A DNA stretch of 64,000 bases from Phycisphaeraceae bacterium (GTDB lineage: Bacteria > Planctomycetota > Phycisphaerae > Phycisphaerales > UBA1924): contig JAHBWV010000001.1 in assembly GCA_019636845.1 (NCBI GenBank), positions 1,798,001-1,862,000 of the forward strand, given 5' to 3'. Under the pieces are notes generated by a model. It was not told the origin of the DNA, ran no database searches, and saw only the letters and a program-made list of their open reading frames with translations. A program made the position numbers and the translations under genes. Numbering within the stretch: position 1 is the stretch's first letter; the number at the start of each line of letters is the position of its first letter. This document shows positions 8,840 to 17,544 of the stretch, piece by piece.

Positions 8840-8941
8840 GATGATCTCCGTCGTTGGTGTGAAACCCGGCGCACATCGCTCCGGGGAAGCGCAGTCCGAG
8901 CGGTCTCCCGCGCGGACGCGTGGCCTTCGTGGGGTTGGCGG

Positions 8942-9193
8942 TCACCTGCTCTGCACGATGCTGATCTGGAAGACCGAGCCGTCGCCGAAGCGCAGGACGA
9001 TCCCGGCGTTGGTCGTCATCAGCCCGCCGCGTTCGAAGGTGGTGACGCTTGCGAGGTCATCAAGGTCGCTGACCATGTCGCGGGCGATCTCGGCAAGCGC
9101 GATGTCGTCGTCCTCGCCCTCGATCTCCTCGCGGGCGTCGAGGACGTTCTGGATGGCGTTGAGCAGGATGTCCTGGAGGTCGGTGTCGTGCAT
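8942..9193 (-). CDS. Small hypothetical protein of the minus-strand cluster
   Basis: An 83-residue acidic protein. The first 50 residues are predicted helices (DLQDILLNAIQNVLDAREEI), followed by a beta-rich tail (GIVLRFGDGSVFQISIVQ). The start is supported by AGGAG ten bases upstream and by sharing the CAACGCC-ATG context with the two genes upstream. A 102-bp gap separates it from the HARE-HTH gene. No known family is recognised. The length and charge suggest a small phage- or island-type accessory protein. Confidence 0.55.
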   Translation of the reverse strand: MHDTDLQDILLNAIQNVLDAREEIEGEDDDIALAEIARDMVSDLDDLASVTTFERGGLMTTNAGIVLRFGDGSVFQISIVQSR

Positions 9194-9280
9194 GGCGTTG
9201 CTCCTGTGTGTGCTGGGGTGCGTGGCGTGGTGTCTGATCGCTTTGGTTCCAAAAGCAGCGAAGCCCGCAGGTCGCGGGCT

Positions 9281-9625
9281 TCAGGTCGTCGATCCGGGAT
9301 TCAGTTCCGGGTTGCGGGGTTGGCTGGGTGCCTCTCGGCCCGCCGCTTCCTCGCAGGCGTCGCGCCGCCCTTGGCGGTAGCCGGTGTGCAGGCCGGATCG
9401 GTACCCGCTCTCGAAGGCGTGCCGCACGATGTCCCTGATCGAGCAGACCGGGATCTCGTGGAAATCGAGGGCGTCGCGGCCGCGGGTGTCGAGGGTTTCC
9501 AGCAGCAGTTCCGTCTTGGCCCAGTCGAGTTCCTCGTCGAGGTCGTGGCGCTTGGCGAGCGCGTCGAGCGAGGGCTTGGGGTTGGTGCGGGCATTGTCAT
9601 CGGGGTTGGCGTTGGGGTTCGTCAT
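9281..9625 (-). CDS. Small hypothetical protein of the minus-strand cluster
   Basis: A 114-residue soluble protein with Asn/Pro-rich ends and a helical centre (DLDEELDWAKTELLLETLD). A short Arg/Gly/Tyr-rich segment (ESGYRSGLHTGYRQGRRDA) could bind nucleic acid. The start at 9625 has GGAGAG and the CAACGCC-ATG context shared by its neighbours. The preceding gene ends 42 bp upstream. No family is recognised. The coding call rests on its start signal, codon pattern and membership of an ordered gene series. Confidence 0.55.
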   Translation of the reverse strand: MTNPNANPDDNARTNPKPSLDALAKRHDLDEELDWAKTELLLETLDTRGRDALDFHEIPVCSIRDIVRHAFESGYRSGLHTGYRQGRRDACEEAAGREAPSQPRNPELNPGSTT

Positions 9626-9667
9626 GGCGTTGCTCTCCGTGGGTGCGGGATTGCGGATGGCGTCGGG

Positions 9668-9913
9668 TCAATTGGCGTCGCAGAGGAACCGCTCGACCTC
9701 GGCGCGGTCCATGCAGCTGATGAAGGCGACCGTGTCGATCAGGTCGCTGCGGACCTTCCCGAGGTCGCCAGCCATGCCCCAGTTCCTCGGGTCGGCCTTG
9801 GCGCGGTCCGCGTGCCGATCCAGTTCCATCCCGAGGACATCCAGCAGTCGTGCGATGTCGCTCTGGTGGGCGGCGTAGGTCTCGGCGGCGGTTCGTTCTG
9901 GTGCGTTCGTCAT
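9668..9913 (-). CDS. Small hypothetical protein, first gene of the minus-strand cluster
   Basis: An 81-residue protein starting Met-Thr-Asn-Ala-Pro at 9913, with GGAGA about ten bases upstream; an upstream extension in the same frame lacks a start signal and is not used. It is predicted helical (DIARLLDVLGMELDRHADRA, DLIDTVAFISCMDRAEVERF). Its Met-Thr-Asn start and the leader before it match those of the next gene. It is the first gene of a leftward series, divergent from the HTH gene at 10159, so a promoter should lie in 9914-10158. No family is recognised. Confidence 0.55.
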   Translation of the reverse strand: MTNAPERTAAETYAAHQSDIARLLDVLGMELDRHADRAKADPRNWGMAGDLGKVRSDLIDTVAFISCMDRAEVERFLCDAN

Positions 9914-10158
9914 GGCGTTGGTCTCCGTCGCGGGGCGGTTGTTCGTGGCGTCCCGCGTTGGACACATCAGGGCATGAACCGCTCCCACATGCAAGGCGTC
10001 ATCGAGAGGAATATGCTTGATTCCAGCGGATTCCGAGCGCTTTGTGGGCAACTGGGGCGACGGGGCGGACATGTGAGGGCGCAAGTGGGCAACCGCCTAC
10101 AACGGCGTGCAACGGGGTGCGGACGGGTGCGAAGGGCGGTCGCATTGGGGGCGTAGAA

Positions 10159-10680
10159 ATGTCGGACGAGCAACCAACCGACGAACTGGCGACGGGCGAG
10201 AAGCCCGGCGATGACGGGCCGCCGGACGAGTCGCCGACACACACGCAGCGCGCCGACGGGCTGACCCACAAGCAGGAGGCGGCGATCATCGCGCTCTTGA
10301 ACGAGCCGACGGTGCAGCGTGCCGCGAAGGTCTGCGGCCTGAACGACCGGACCATCTACCGCTGGCTTGACGAGCCCGCGTTCTCCCGTGCATATCGCAA
10401 GGCGCGCCGTGAGGCGTTCGCGCAGGCGATCGCCGCGTCGCAGCGCTACGCGCCCGTCGCCGTGCAGACGCTGGCGAAGATCATGACGGACGCGACGCTC
10501 TCGGTGGCCTCGCGCGTCTCGGCCGCGACGGCGCTGCTGAAGTTCAGCCGCGAGTCGATCGAACTCGACGATCTCGCGACGCGCGTGGACGATCTGGAGA
10601 AGTCGATGAAGGACGAGCAGGCCCAGCGCGAGGCCGGGAGCGCGGCGGGTGCTTCGTGGGGGAACAGAGCATGCGCCTGA
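10159..10680 (+). CDS. HTH protein resembling phBC6A51-type terminase small subunits
   Basis: A 173-residue protein starting at the ATG at 10159. After an acidic, disordered N-terminus (about 1-38), LTHKQEAAIIALLNEP and VQRAAKVCGLNDRTIYRWL form a helix-turn-helix. A long helical region ending in a coiled coil (ESIELDDLATRVDDLEKSM) follows. This layout is typical of small-terminase-like HTH proteins on prophages and planctomycete islands. No large terminase is visible, so packaging is not supported; a transcriptional role is an alternative. It overlaps the zinc-finger gene by 10 bp. Confidence 0.65.
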   Translation: MSDEQPTDELATGEKPGDDGPPDESPTHTQRADGLTHKQEAAIIALLNEPTVQRAAKVCGLNDRTIYRWLDEPAFSRAYRKARREAFAQAIAASQRYAPVAVQTLAKIMTDATLSVASRVSAATALLKFSRESIELDDLATRVDDLEKSMKDEQAQREAGSAAGASWGNRACA

Positions 10681-10946
10681 CCGGACGCCTGAAGCGACTG
10701 GAGGCGACACGCCGCGAGATGGGCGAGTGCTCGCGATGCGAGGGGCGGGGCTGGCCGCAGTGGTTCGTGCAGGGGCCGCCCGAGTGCGACCTCACCACAG
10801 TGCCCGGCGATCGGATCGGGTGCGATCGGTGCGGGCGGGTGAGCCACGCGACGCTGGCGGTGCTCGACGCCGACGCAGCGAACCCGCTGGAGCAGTGGCT
10901 GGCCGCGGGCGGGAAGTTACTCTCGCGCGGGTCTATCGGCGCGTAG
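10671..10946 (+). CDS. Small zinc-ribbon protein
   Basis: A 91-residue protein. The ATG at 10671 is preferred over a GTG at 10656 because GGGGGA lies just upstream of it, within the end of the HTH gene. A basic helix (RLKRLEATRREMGE) leads into two Cys pairs, CSRC and GCDRCGRVS, spaced about 30 residues, which can form one zinc ribbon. It overlaps the HTH gene by 10 bp, so the pair is probably translationally coupled. No named family is recognised; it is plausibly a DNA- or protein-binding cofactor of its neighbour. Confidence 0.6.
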   Translation: MRLTGRLKRLEATRREMGECSRCEGRGWPQWFVQGPPECDLTTVPGDRIGCDRCGRVSHATLAVLDADAANPLEQWLAAGGKLLSRGSIGA

Positions 10947-11076
10947 GTGGACCCGTGCGGCCAATGCGGCCCATTGGCTGGGAACACCCGCAAACTCCGG
11001 CGGCCGGATCCCGGCATCGACCGGCTACGTTCGCCGACAGAAAGCGGGGCTGAGTGGTGAAGAGCCGACTCTCGCC

Positions 11077-13035
11077 TCAGCACCCCTGCCCGAACGCGTC
11101 GAGGAAGTCCAGCAAGTCCACGATATCAATGATGGTGTCGCCGTTGAGGTCGGGGTTGCCGAACTGGCCGCAGGGTGCGGAGAGGTTGGTGCAAGAGCCG
11201 AAGTCGTCCATGAAGTCAAGGAAGTCGATGATGTCGCCTTCATCCCCATATGTGTTGTAATCCACCAGACAGAGAACTCGGAGCCTCAGCGGGCCGGATA
11301 CCGCATGTCCGCATGTGTTGGCACCGCTCACGACGCATCTGTACTCTCCATTGTCCGATCGCAGGAGTGGATCGAGCACAAGTACGCGCGTCGCGGCCGT
11401 CGGGTTTGTGACGGAATCGATGTCGCTTCCATTGATCTGCCACTGGTAGGTAAACGGCCCGCCGAGCCCACCTGTCTCGACACTGATCTCGACTCGCCCA
11501 GACTCAAAGCCCTGCAGTGGACCGATGGGGCCTCCAACCCACGGGACTACTCTCCCGTTGGTGTGCTTCACGTCAAGCGTCATGAAGTCCACTCCGGTCT
11601 CATCGACCACAGTGATATCAAGGAAACCGCGGTCATTCAGCAGCGGAAGGAGATTCAGTGGGCTCGGGTCGCTCTCTCCGAGCCTTGCCGTGGTCGGTAG
11701 GGAAGCGAGATCCAGCACAAACAGCTCCATATCTCCGCTTGTCCACAGGCGGCCGGGCGAGAATAAACCAACGGGAGCACCGGGAAGATCGCCGAATCGT
11801 CGTTCCCAAACACGATTCTCCACTGCGCCCGAGCCCGCTCCGATCGCAAACCCCAGCCGTATTGTGTCGGTACCTTCTGCGATCTCTGGGTTGGAACCGG
11901 TTCCGCCCGCTTTGACCCGCGTCGTCAGGGTCGCTCCAAGGATGGTCGAGGGCAAGCTCACGAACGTGTGAGCGAGTCGGGAGTCACTCGCAACGCCGCT
12001 GGTCAAAGCGGGAACTTCATCGAACTCATGGAACGGCCTGCCGGGGCGATTGCTCAGCAGCCAGTCCCGCAGCGAGTTACTCGGACTTGTCAGCTCCTTG
12101 GGGAGTGCAAAGTTGTCATTTGTGCCCGCGAAGTACTGACTGGTGCCGCACGCACAGTAGACGTCAAGATATGCGGCATCACTGGTAACTAGACCGCACA
12201 ACAACCCGTCGATCACACACAGATACGCTCCGGCATCTTCATGGCGTATATTGCTAATGTTCAGAGAGTAAGTCTGAGAGCCCGCAATATCTGAGCCCCA
12301 TGCTGTTGGGCCATCGCCAAGTGGAGAACCATTTCGATACCATTGATACGTGGCGTTTGGCAATGGGACAGATCCAAACGTAAGGATATGTTCTGCGGCT
12401 TGGCATGCAGCCGTCGAGCCGGTTAGGGCTGGTTCAAATCCACATAACAGCTTCACACTGTCTATGCCAACGCGCTCATACTGTCCACCAACATACTCCG
12501 CGCCAAATAGAAAATCAGTCACTTCCGCTAGAACCTGAACGATCTGGTCGCGCGATGCGAGCGGTGCTGACGGACCCACTCCCCAGTGCCACCAGCCCTC
12601 AGCGATTGGGATCTCAGTGTACACCCATGTATTTACCGACGGGAGTGTGGCAAGAGCAGTTATGCGTGAGGTACCACTTTCGATGACAATCCACCGGCCT
12701 TGCTGAAGCGCGTTGTGGCTCGTCCTTTGCCAGAACGAGATGCTCCCGCTGTAGGCGTGACGCAGATCGCCACGGTAGCTTGTTGGCGCGCGGAAGAAAG
12801 AATAAGAGGTGTCTGGGTCGAACAACTCGATAAAACCGTCGTCAATACCGCCGGTTGTTCTCCATGTCACATTACGGTTCGAGACTACCGTCATAGTGGA
12901 GAGCGATCTCGTTTGATAAGTCCAGCCCTCGTTGCCTGACGTAAACGTAGAAGAAGGCGGCTGCGCAAAAACTGGCGCGACCAATAAATAACATGCAAGA
13001 CACCACTCGACAGCCGTACGCATTACGCTCGACAT
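11077..13035 (-). CDS. Secreted protein with laminin-B-like and Ig-like domains and GC-type dockerin
   Basis: About 652 residues from the ATG at 13035; in-frame ATGs at 13110 and 13023 are also possible, and none has a clear ribosome-binding site. The signal peptide ends VAPVFA-QPP. An N-terminal beta domain (SGNEGWTYQ...) resembles laminin-B-type modules. Two Ig-like stretches follow (TYQWYRNGSPLG...GAYLCVIDG and TYQWQINGS...GEYRCVVSG). The C-terminus is a GC-type dockerin: GDEGDIIDFLDFMDDFG, then DLNGDTIIDIVDLLDFLDAF, ending Gly-Gln-Gly-Cys. It is probably exported and anchored or sorted by this tail. GC content falls visibly in the N-terminal half, suggesting separate ancestry. Confidence 0.75.
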   Translation of the reverse strand: MSSVMRTAVEWCLACYLLVAPVFAQPPSSTFTSGNEGWTYQTRSLSTMTVVSNRNVTWRTTGGIDDGFIELFDPDTSYSFFRAPTSYRGDLRHAYSGSISFWQRTSHNALQQGRWIVIESGTSRITALATLPSVNTWVYTEIPIAEGWWHWGVGPSAPLASRDQIVQVLAEVTDFLFGAEYVGGQYERVGIDSVKLLCGFEPALTGSTAACQAAEHILTFGSVPLPNATYQWYRNGSPLGDGPTAWGSDIAGSQTYSLNISNIRHEDAGAYLCVIDGLLCGLVTSDAAYLDVYCACGTSQYFAGTNDNFALPKELTSPSNSLRDWLLSNRPGRPFHEFDEVPALTSGVASDSRLAHTFVSLPSTILGATLTTRVKAGGTGSNPEIAEGTDTIRLGFAIGAGSGAVENRVWERRFGDLPGAPVGLFSPGRLWTSGDMELFVLDLASLPTTARLGESDPSPLNLLPLLNDRGFLDITVVDETGVDFMTLDVKHTNGRVVPWVGGPIGPLQGFESGRVEISVETGGLGGPFTYQWQINGSDIDSVTNPTAATRVLVLDPLLRSDNGEYRCVVSGANTCGHAVSGPLRLRVLCLVDYNTYGDEGDIIDFLDFMDDFGSCTNLSAPCGQFGNPDLNGDTIIDIVDLLDFLDAFGQGC

Positions 13036-13190
13036 TCTTGCATTGCGTGCCACGGACCTGCCTGCGGCACGCATGGCGGATGATAGAGTATATAGCATGG
13101 CTACTTTCATGATTAGAAAGTGGTTATGGTTATTGACTTGCAGCCGTACAAGACTCTCACGAAAGAGAAATACAGAGAAATACCATGCTA

Positions 13191-14978
13191 CTAACATCCC
13201 TGACTGAAGGCATCGATGAAGTCGAGGAAGTCCACGATATCAATAATGGTGTCCCCGTTGATATCGGGGTTGCCGAACTGGCCGCAGGGTGCGGGGAGGT
13301 TTGTGCAAGAGCCGAAGTCGTCCATGAAGTCGAGGAAGTCGATGATGTCGCCCTCATCGCCTGAGCCGTTGTAGTCGGCTGGGCATCCAGTACCCAAGAT
13401 GATGTCGTCGAGCCCCTCGTTGATCGCGAGCAACTGGAGGTACGACTCCAGCCCCCCCGCGTCGGTTCGAAACTCCTCGACGCCATCGTTTACGATTCGC
13501 ACAACTCCATCGACTACGTCAATCAGGTCTGGAAACCCTGGTAGCCCGCCCTCCGGTGTGAGGAAGAAGCCTGTGTAACCGAGGTCAGATGGTTGCGGCA
13601 CGGGTTCAATCACTCCTCCCGCAAATGCCATGTCCAAAATGCTCTGCTGTATACCAGCATCATCAATGAGCCATGATGGATTCTCAAAGGCTGATTCAAA
13701 GATCAACTCAGCTCGAAGCGAAGGGGCACCCGAGTATGGCAGGGGCGCGCCGGGCGGAGGTGCAGGCATCTCAAAGTCGCATGGAACGCAATAGTAGCCG
13801 CAGAACACCGTGTACCCAGGAAATGTACGACCATCTGTACTGCGTCTCCTGCGGTCGGCCATATAGGGATCAGTGATAATGTCTTTACTCGAGTCGCGGT
13901 CGGTAGCGGGCCGTTTACCGGGCTTGTGTGACCATGTGCCGTCAGCATTCCGTCGGTAAAAATGGTAGGTGTCTATGCCTACACCATAGTTGTATTTTGT
14001 CAGAGACAGTACCAATGCAATCACCGTACCGCTTGGGCTGCACCCATCGCCATCTGCTGTCGTACGGACGATCCCTTGGCTGGCCAACTTCGCTTCAAAT
14101 GTTGAACATGTGAAGGGCGAGTAATCATTAGGACCGCCGGGATGCGAGTAATGCCCGACCCGTCTGTTGGTGGCATAGTTGAAGCAGTTTTCTCGACTGG
14201 ACACCCAATTATCAAGTTCCGATTGCTGCGGAACACACGGGCCTACTTCGAACGTACCCGTAAGCTCGCTCGTCGCTTCGAAGACCATGAGCGAAGGACA
14301 AGGTGGGAAGCACAGATCCAAGCCCTGGAATGTATATCCCCATGCATCAATGTTGTAAGAGGTCGCCAGATGATACTGCGGATCGTTCGGATGCTGTACA
14401 GATAAGCTACTTCCGGCCAAGGTGCGGGGTTGCTGAATACTCACGGGAAGTGAGTTGCTGTTGGTCGTTCCGTTTGTCAATCCAACCGTGACGCCAGCCA
14501 TGTGGGCCGCAGTCGTGCCAACGCCAGTACCCTTGAGCACGGATACAGAGCCGTTTAGTGATCGTTTGACAAAAAACGGCGTGCCTGGTGGACCTTTCAC
14601 GTACACGACGATGTTTGCGGTGAAACCGCCGCCGTGGTTGTTGCCTTCAAGTCTGCGAGCGATCAAGTACGACTCGTTGAATAGATCAATAGATAATACA
14701 GTACCGCTGTTTGTGAGATCCAGCATAGAGGTAATGTATCGATCTGTCAGGCCATCCATATTGAAACGGTAGGTATTATTATACGAATCGTATTCTGGCC
14801 CAAAGACATGGGTAACGTCCTCTTTGCCTAACCAACCGTATCGGTAGAACGACCCATTGAAGACGTACTTGGCGTCAGGACCTGGTTGGGCATGAGCCAC
14901 GGGCTGAACGGTTCCCAGCACTACGACCGCAAATGCCAGTTGTGATCTCAAGGTTCGCTCGCGATTCCGCTTTCTCAT
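13191..14978 (-). CDS. Secreted protein with GC-type dockerin tail
   Basis: A 595-residue protein with a clear signal peptide (basic MRKRNRERTLRSQ, hydrophobic core, then VAHA-QPG). The body to about residue 530 is beta-rich with several Cys (CFPPCPSL, CGYYCVPCDFEMP) and is not assigned to a family. The tail matches the neighbouring gene's dockerin: GDEGDIIDFLDFMDDFG, then DINGDTIIDIVDFLDFIDAF, ending Ser-Gln-Gly-Cys. The two genes are tandem with a gap of about 155 bp, and their 3' ends are strikingly alike at DNA level. A surface or extracellular role is inferred from signal and dockerin. Confidence 0.75.
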   Translation of the reverse strand: MRKRNRERTLRSQLAFAVVVLGTVQPVAHAQPGPDAKYVFNGSFYRYGWLGKEDVTHVFGPEYDSYNNTYRFNMDGLTDRYITSMLDLTNSGTVLSIDLFNESYLIARRLEGNNHGGGFTANIVVYVKGPPGTPFFVKRSLNGSVSVLKGTGVGTTAAHMAGVTVGLTNGTTNSNSLPVSIQQPRTLAGSSLSVQHPNDPQYHLATSYNIDAWGYTFQGLDLCFPPCPSLMVFEATSELTGTFEVGPCVPQQSELDNWVSSRENCFNYATNRRVGHYSHPGGPNDYSPFTCSTFEAKLASQGIVRTTADGDGCSPSGTVIALVLSLTKYNYGVGIDTYHFYRRNADGTWSHKPGKRPATDRDSSKDIITDPYMADRRRRSTDGRTFPGYTVFCGYYCVPCDFEMPAPPPGAPLPYSGAPSLRAELIFESAFENPSWLIDDAGIQQSILDMAFAGGVIEPVPQPSDLGYTGFFLTPEGGLPGFPDLIDVVDGVVRIVNDGVEEFRTDAGGLESYLQLLAINEGLDDIILGTGCPADYNGSGDEGDIIDFLDFMDDFGSCTNLPAPCGQFGNPDINGDTIIDIVDFLDFIDAFSQGC

Positions 14979-15261
14979 GTCTCGCTCCTAACCATTTTGA
15001 GGGAATCAACCAGCATAGTGACCTGCATGGGGTACCGCAAGGTCATTCGATGGAGAGCGAGAGCAAATTGACGCTTCGCCTTGCCTCCTCCTCCTGCTCG
15101 CACCTCCATTGGCCGGTACCGCTTTGGTCGCCGGAGCGTAGCCGCGGGATGCTCCCGCGAACGGCCTCCCCAGCGGTAACCCCATCGGGAGCAAGGGCAT
15201 GCGAGGACGCCAGACACGGGACGCCACGGCGCGTCGGAGGGATCAGCTGACGGGAGGGCAC

Positions 15262-16008
15262 GTGGAACGAGTACGGGCGAGACCAGTCGCACCAGTCGCA
15301 CGCGTCGCAACGGGACGACCTGCGCGACCGGGGGAAACCTTGGCCGCAGCGGGTGCCGGTCGCGGGCCGCGCCCCAAGCCCAAGCGCCGCCTGCCGCCCG
15401 AGGTGCTGACCGACGAAGAGGTCCGGGCCCTGCTCGACGCCTGCGGCAGGTACACACCCGTCGCGCTCCGCAACCGCGCCCTGATCACGCTCATGTACCG
15501 GGCCGGGCTCCGCGTCTCCGAGGCGCTGACCCTCCAGCCCAAGGACGTGGACCTCGAGAACGGCATCGTGCGGGTGCTTCATGGCAAGGGCGATCGGTAT
15601 CGGGCCGTGGGCCTCGACCCTGGCGCGGCGGCCGTCGTGGCGGCCTGGCTCGCCGAACGCGGCAGGGGCCAAAGGGTCGCGGCACGGGGGCACGGGGCGG
15701 GCGGCCCTCTCGCGGCCGCGCCGCTGCTCTGCACCGCGTACGGCACGCCCCTGACGACCGGGTACGTGCGGCGGCTGATGAAGCGGCTGGGCCGACAAGC
15801 CGGGATCGCCAAGCGGGTCCACGCCCACGGCCTGCGTCACACCCACGCGGCACAACTCCGGTCCGAAGGTGTCGATGTCGGGATCATCTCCCGCCAACTC
15901 GGGCACCGATCGCTGCTGACCACGATTCGCTACCTCGACCACGTCCAGCCGACGGCGGTCGTTGATGCGATGAGGGGGAGGGTGTGGACTATGGGATGCG
16001 TCCCGTAG
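15262..16008 (+). CDS. Short tyrosine recombinase/integrase
   Basis: About 248 residues from a GTG at 15262 preceded by GGGAGGG; longer readings lack a start signal. The catalytic domain is complete: Arg84 in GLRVSEAL, Lys109 in HGKGD, His189 and Arg192 in HGLRHTHA, His215 in LGHRSL and nucleophile Tyr224 in TIRYLDH. The usual 80-100-residue SAM-like core-binding domain is absent, replaced by about 45 Ala/Arg/Pro-rich residues. It may be a compact family member or have lost its N-terminus. As the only integrase seen, it is the best candidate for mobilising the flanking accessory DNA. It converges with the next gene, overlapping 20 bp. Confidence 0.8.
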   Translation: MERVRARPVAPVARVATGRPARPGETLAAAGAGRGPRPKPKRRLPPEVLTDEEVRALLDACGRYTPVALRNRALITLMYRAGLRVSEALTLQPKDVDLENGIVRVLHGKGDRYRAVGLDPGAAAVVAAWLAERGRGQRVAARGHGAGGPLAAAPLLCTAYGTPLTTGYVRRLMKRLGRQAGIAKRVHAHGLRHTHAAQLRSEGVDVGIISRQLGHRSLLTTIRYLDHVQPTAVVDAMRGRVWTMGCVP

Positions 16009-17302
16009 GTGAACCGGCGAGACCAAAGTGATTGGCCGCAACCTGCTCAAGATAGTTCGTCTGGGCCGCACGCCAGTCACGCCAGCGCTCCGGACCTGCC
16101 CTCACCTCGGGCATGCTGAGGCTGGCTCGCTTGCTTCGAAGGTCTCCACGTCCCGTGTACGCGCGATCGACAACCGACTCGACATGCGCAAGCATGGGCG
16201 CGTCGAGAGAACCGCTCGCGAGAAGGTCGCTGATCACCGCCACGGCAGCGTCTTCCGAGAGTGTGCAGAGGGCCAGCATCGAATAAAGGCGGGCGTACTC
16301 ATAGGCGTCTGGCCTAAGCAGCTCATCCCTGCACGCGATGAGCACCCGCCGACGAATCGCGTCGGGCAACGCAGCCTTTGCGTGGATCGCATCGAACGCC
16401 TGGAACGCGCTCGAGCGTCGGAACCCATCGGTTTCGGCCGAAAGGAATCTGAGGCACGCCTCAAAGGCGCGAGGCCAGTCTTCGTCTGCAAGTGCCGCAC
16501 AGAAGAGAGTTTCAACTGTCGTTCTTTCAACCGCCGGCGCCTCCATTCGCTTGCGAAACCGATCAGGCTTCCCTAGGACATAGAGCAGGTAGTCGAATAT
16601 CGCGCTACCCGCAGGAGACTCCGCGCTGGCTTCCTCGATGATCACGACGAGCGATGCGTCAGCGCGAGCCAGCGAGATGATCTGGTCTACGTTTGGGCCG
16701 CAGACCGATGCGCGGCCTTGTGTGGCGTCGAGGTCCACAGCCTTGAGCAGCACCGGCAAGGCAACATCCGTCTGCACGGAGCCGAAGAGGGCACTGTTGA
16801 CCTTGTCGGCAAGCTGGAGGTCGCGTCGGTTGAGGGCAGCAGTGTAAATAGATCTGAGTTCCCTTCCGAACTCTTCGGGGCTGGCGGCCATCAGTGCGTC
16901 GACAGCCCGGCGGCTGCTCTCGCTGCCCATCAGGGCGGTCGCGAGCACGAGTCGTCGCTCCTGGTCGTTCTCGCTGGCCTGCCACATCGCTAGCACCGCG
17001 AACCCGGAGGTCTCCGGATCGCTGAGGTGGCCAACAATTGACGCGTACAGTGCAGCTTTCTCAACGCGTCGTGCCTGCTCCGCGATTCGCTGCTCGTTCT
17101 GAGCGCTCAATGCGGCGACTCGCTCGCTCGTGCGTGAAGAGAAGAAGGCCGCCACCAGTGCGAGCAGTGCAGACAGCACGGCTGCGCCTGTGGCCAGCCA
17201 CGCGGGCAGGTTGCTCGCTCCGGCTACCGATTTGTGATCCGGCTCTGACACAGACTCTTTGACAACGTTCGCCTCCGGCGACGGACACTCGGCCGTGGAC
17301 AT
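15989..17302 (-). CDS. Membrane-anchored helical-repeat protein, unknown
   Basis: A 437-residue protein starting at 17302, where GAGGAGG sits a few bases upstream; longer readings lack such a site. After about 30 residues comes one membrane helix (WLATGAAVLSALLALVAAFF). A Gln/Arg-rich coiled segment (SAQNEQRIAEQARRVEK) and about 350 residues of helical hairpins resembling HEAT/TPR-like solenoids follow. It has no catalytic motif. The membrane helix plus QNE-type coil is repeated in the pentapeptide protein at 22930. Its place beside an integrase and near a type III system suggests an island gene; function unknown. Confidence 0.6.
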   Translation of the reverse strand: MSTAECPSPEANVVKESVSEPDHKSVAGASNLPAWLATGAAVLSALLALVAAFFSSRTSERVAALSAQNEQRIAEQARRVEKAALYASIVGHLSDPETSGFAVLAMWQASENDQERRLVLATALMGSESSRRAVDALMAASPEEFGRELRSIYTAALNRRDLQLADKVNSALFGSVQTDVALPVLLKAVDLDATQGRASVCGPNVDQIISLARADASLVVIIEEASAESPAGSAIFDYLLYVLGKPDRFRKRMEAPAVERTTVETLFCAALADEDWPRAFEACLRFLSAETDGFRRSSAFQAFDAIHAKAALPDAIRRRVLIACRDELLRPDAYEYARLYSMLALCTLSEDAAVAVISDLLASGSLDAPMLAHVESVVDRAYTGRGDLRSKRASLSMPEVRAGPERWRDWRAAQTNYLEQVAANHFGLAGSPTGRIP

Positions 17303-17544
17303 CAACCACCTCCTCATGCGGCAGCACTCCGCTCGAACCAGCATGACCTGACAAGTCACGGATGTCAAACCCAGCCGAAGTGGGTTCGCAGAACCGGGTG
17401 AAATAGTCACGTTCGTTGAACGTCATCGCTCGGCTCCGTTCCCGCCGTAATTGCGATCCCCGTCAATGCCGGGCCGAGGCGGCGAGTATTCGGCGCGGCC
17501 CTCCCCCGCATGCGATAATCCCCCATCGGGCAAGGGGGACGACC

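Noticed and set aside
6644..10156. An open frame of over 1,100 codons on the plus strand
   Set aside because: It runs antisense to six credible minus-strand genes and through the methylase gene in another frame; its sequence is Arg/Gly/Val-rich with no domain, a result of high GC.
10159..10946. A phage packaging module starting with the small-terminase-like gene
   Set aside because: No large terminase, portal or capsid gene follows; two dockerin genes on the other strand come next.
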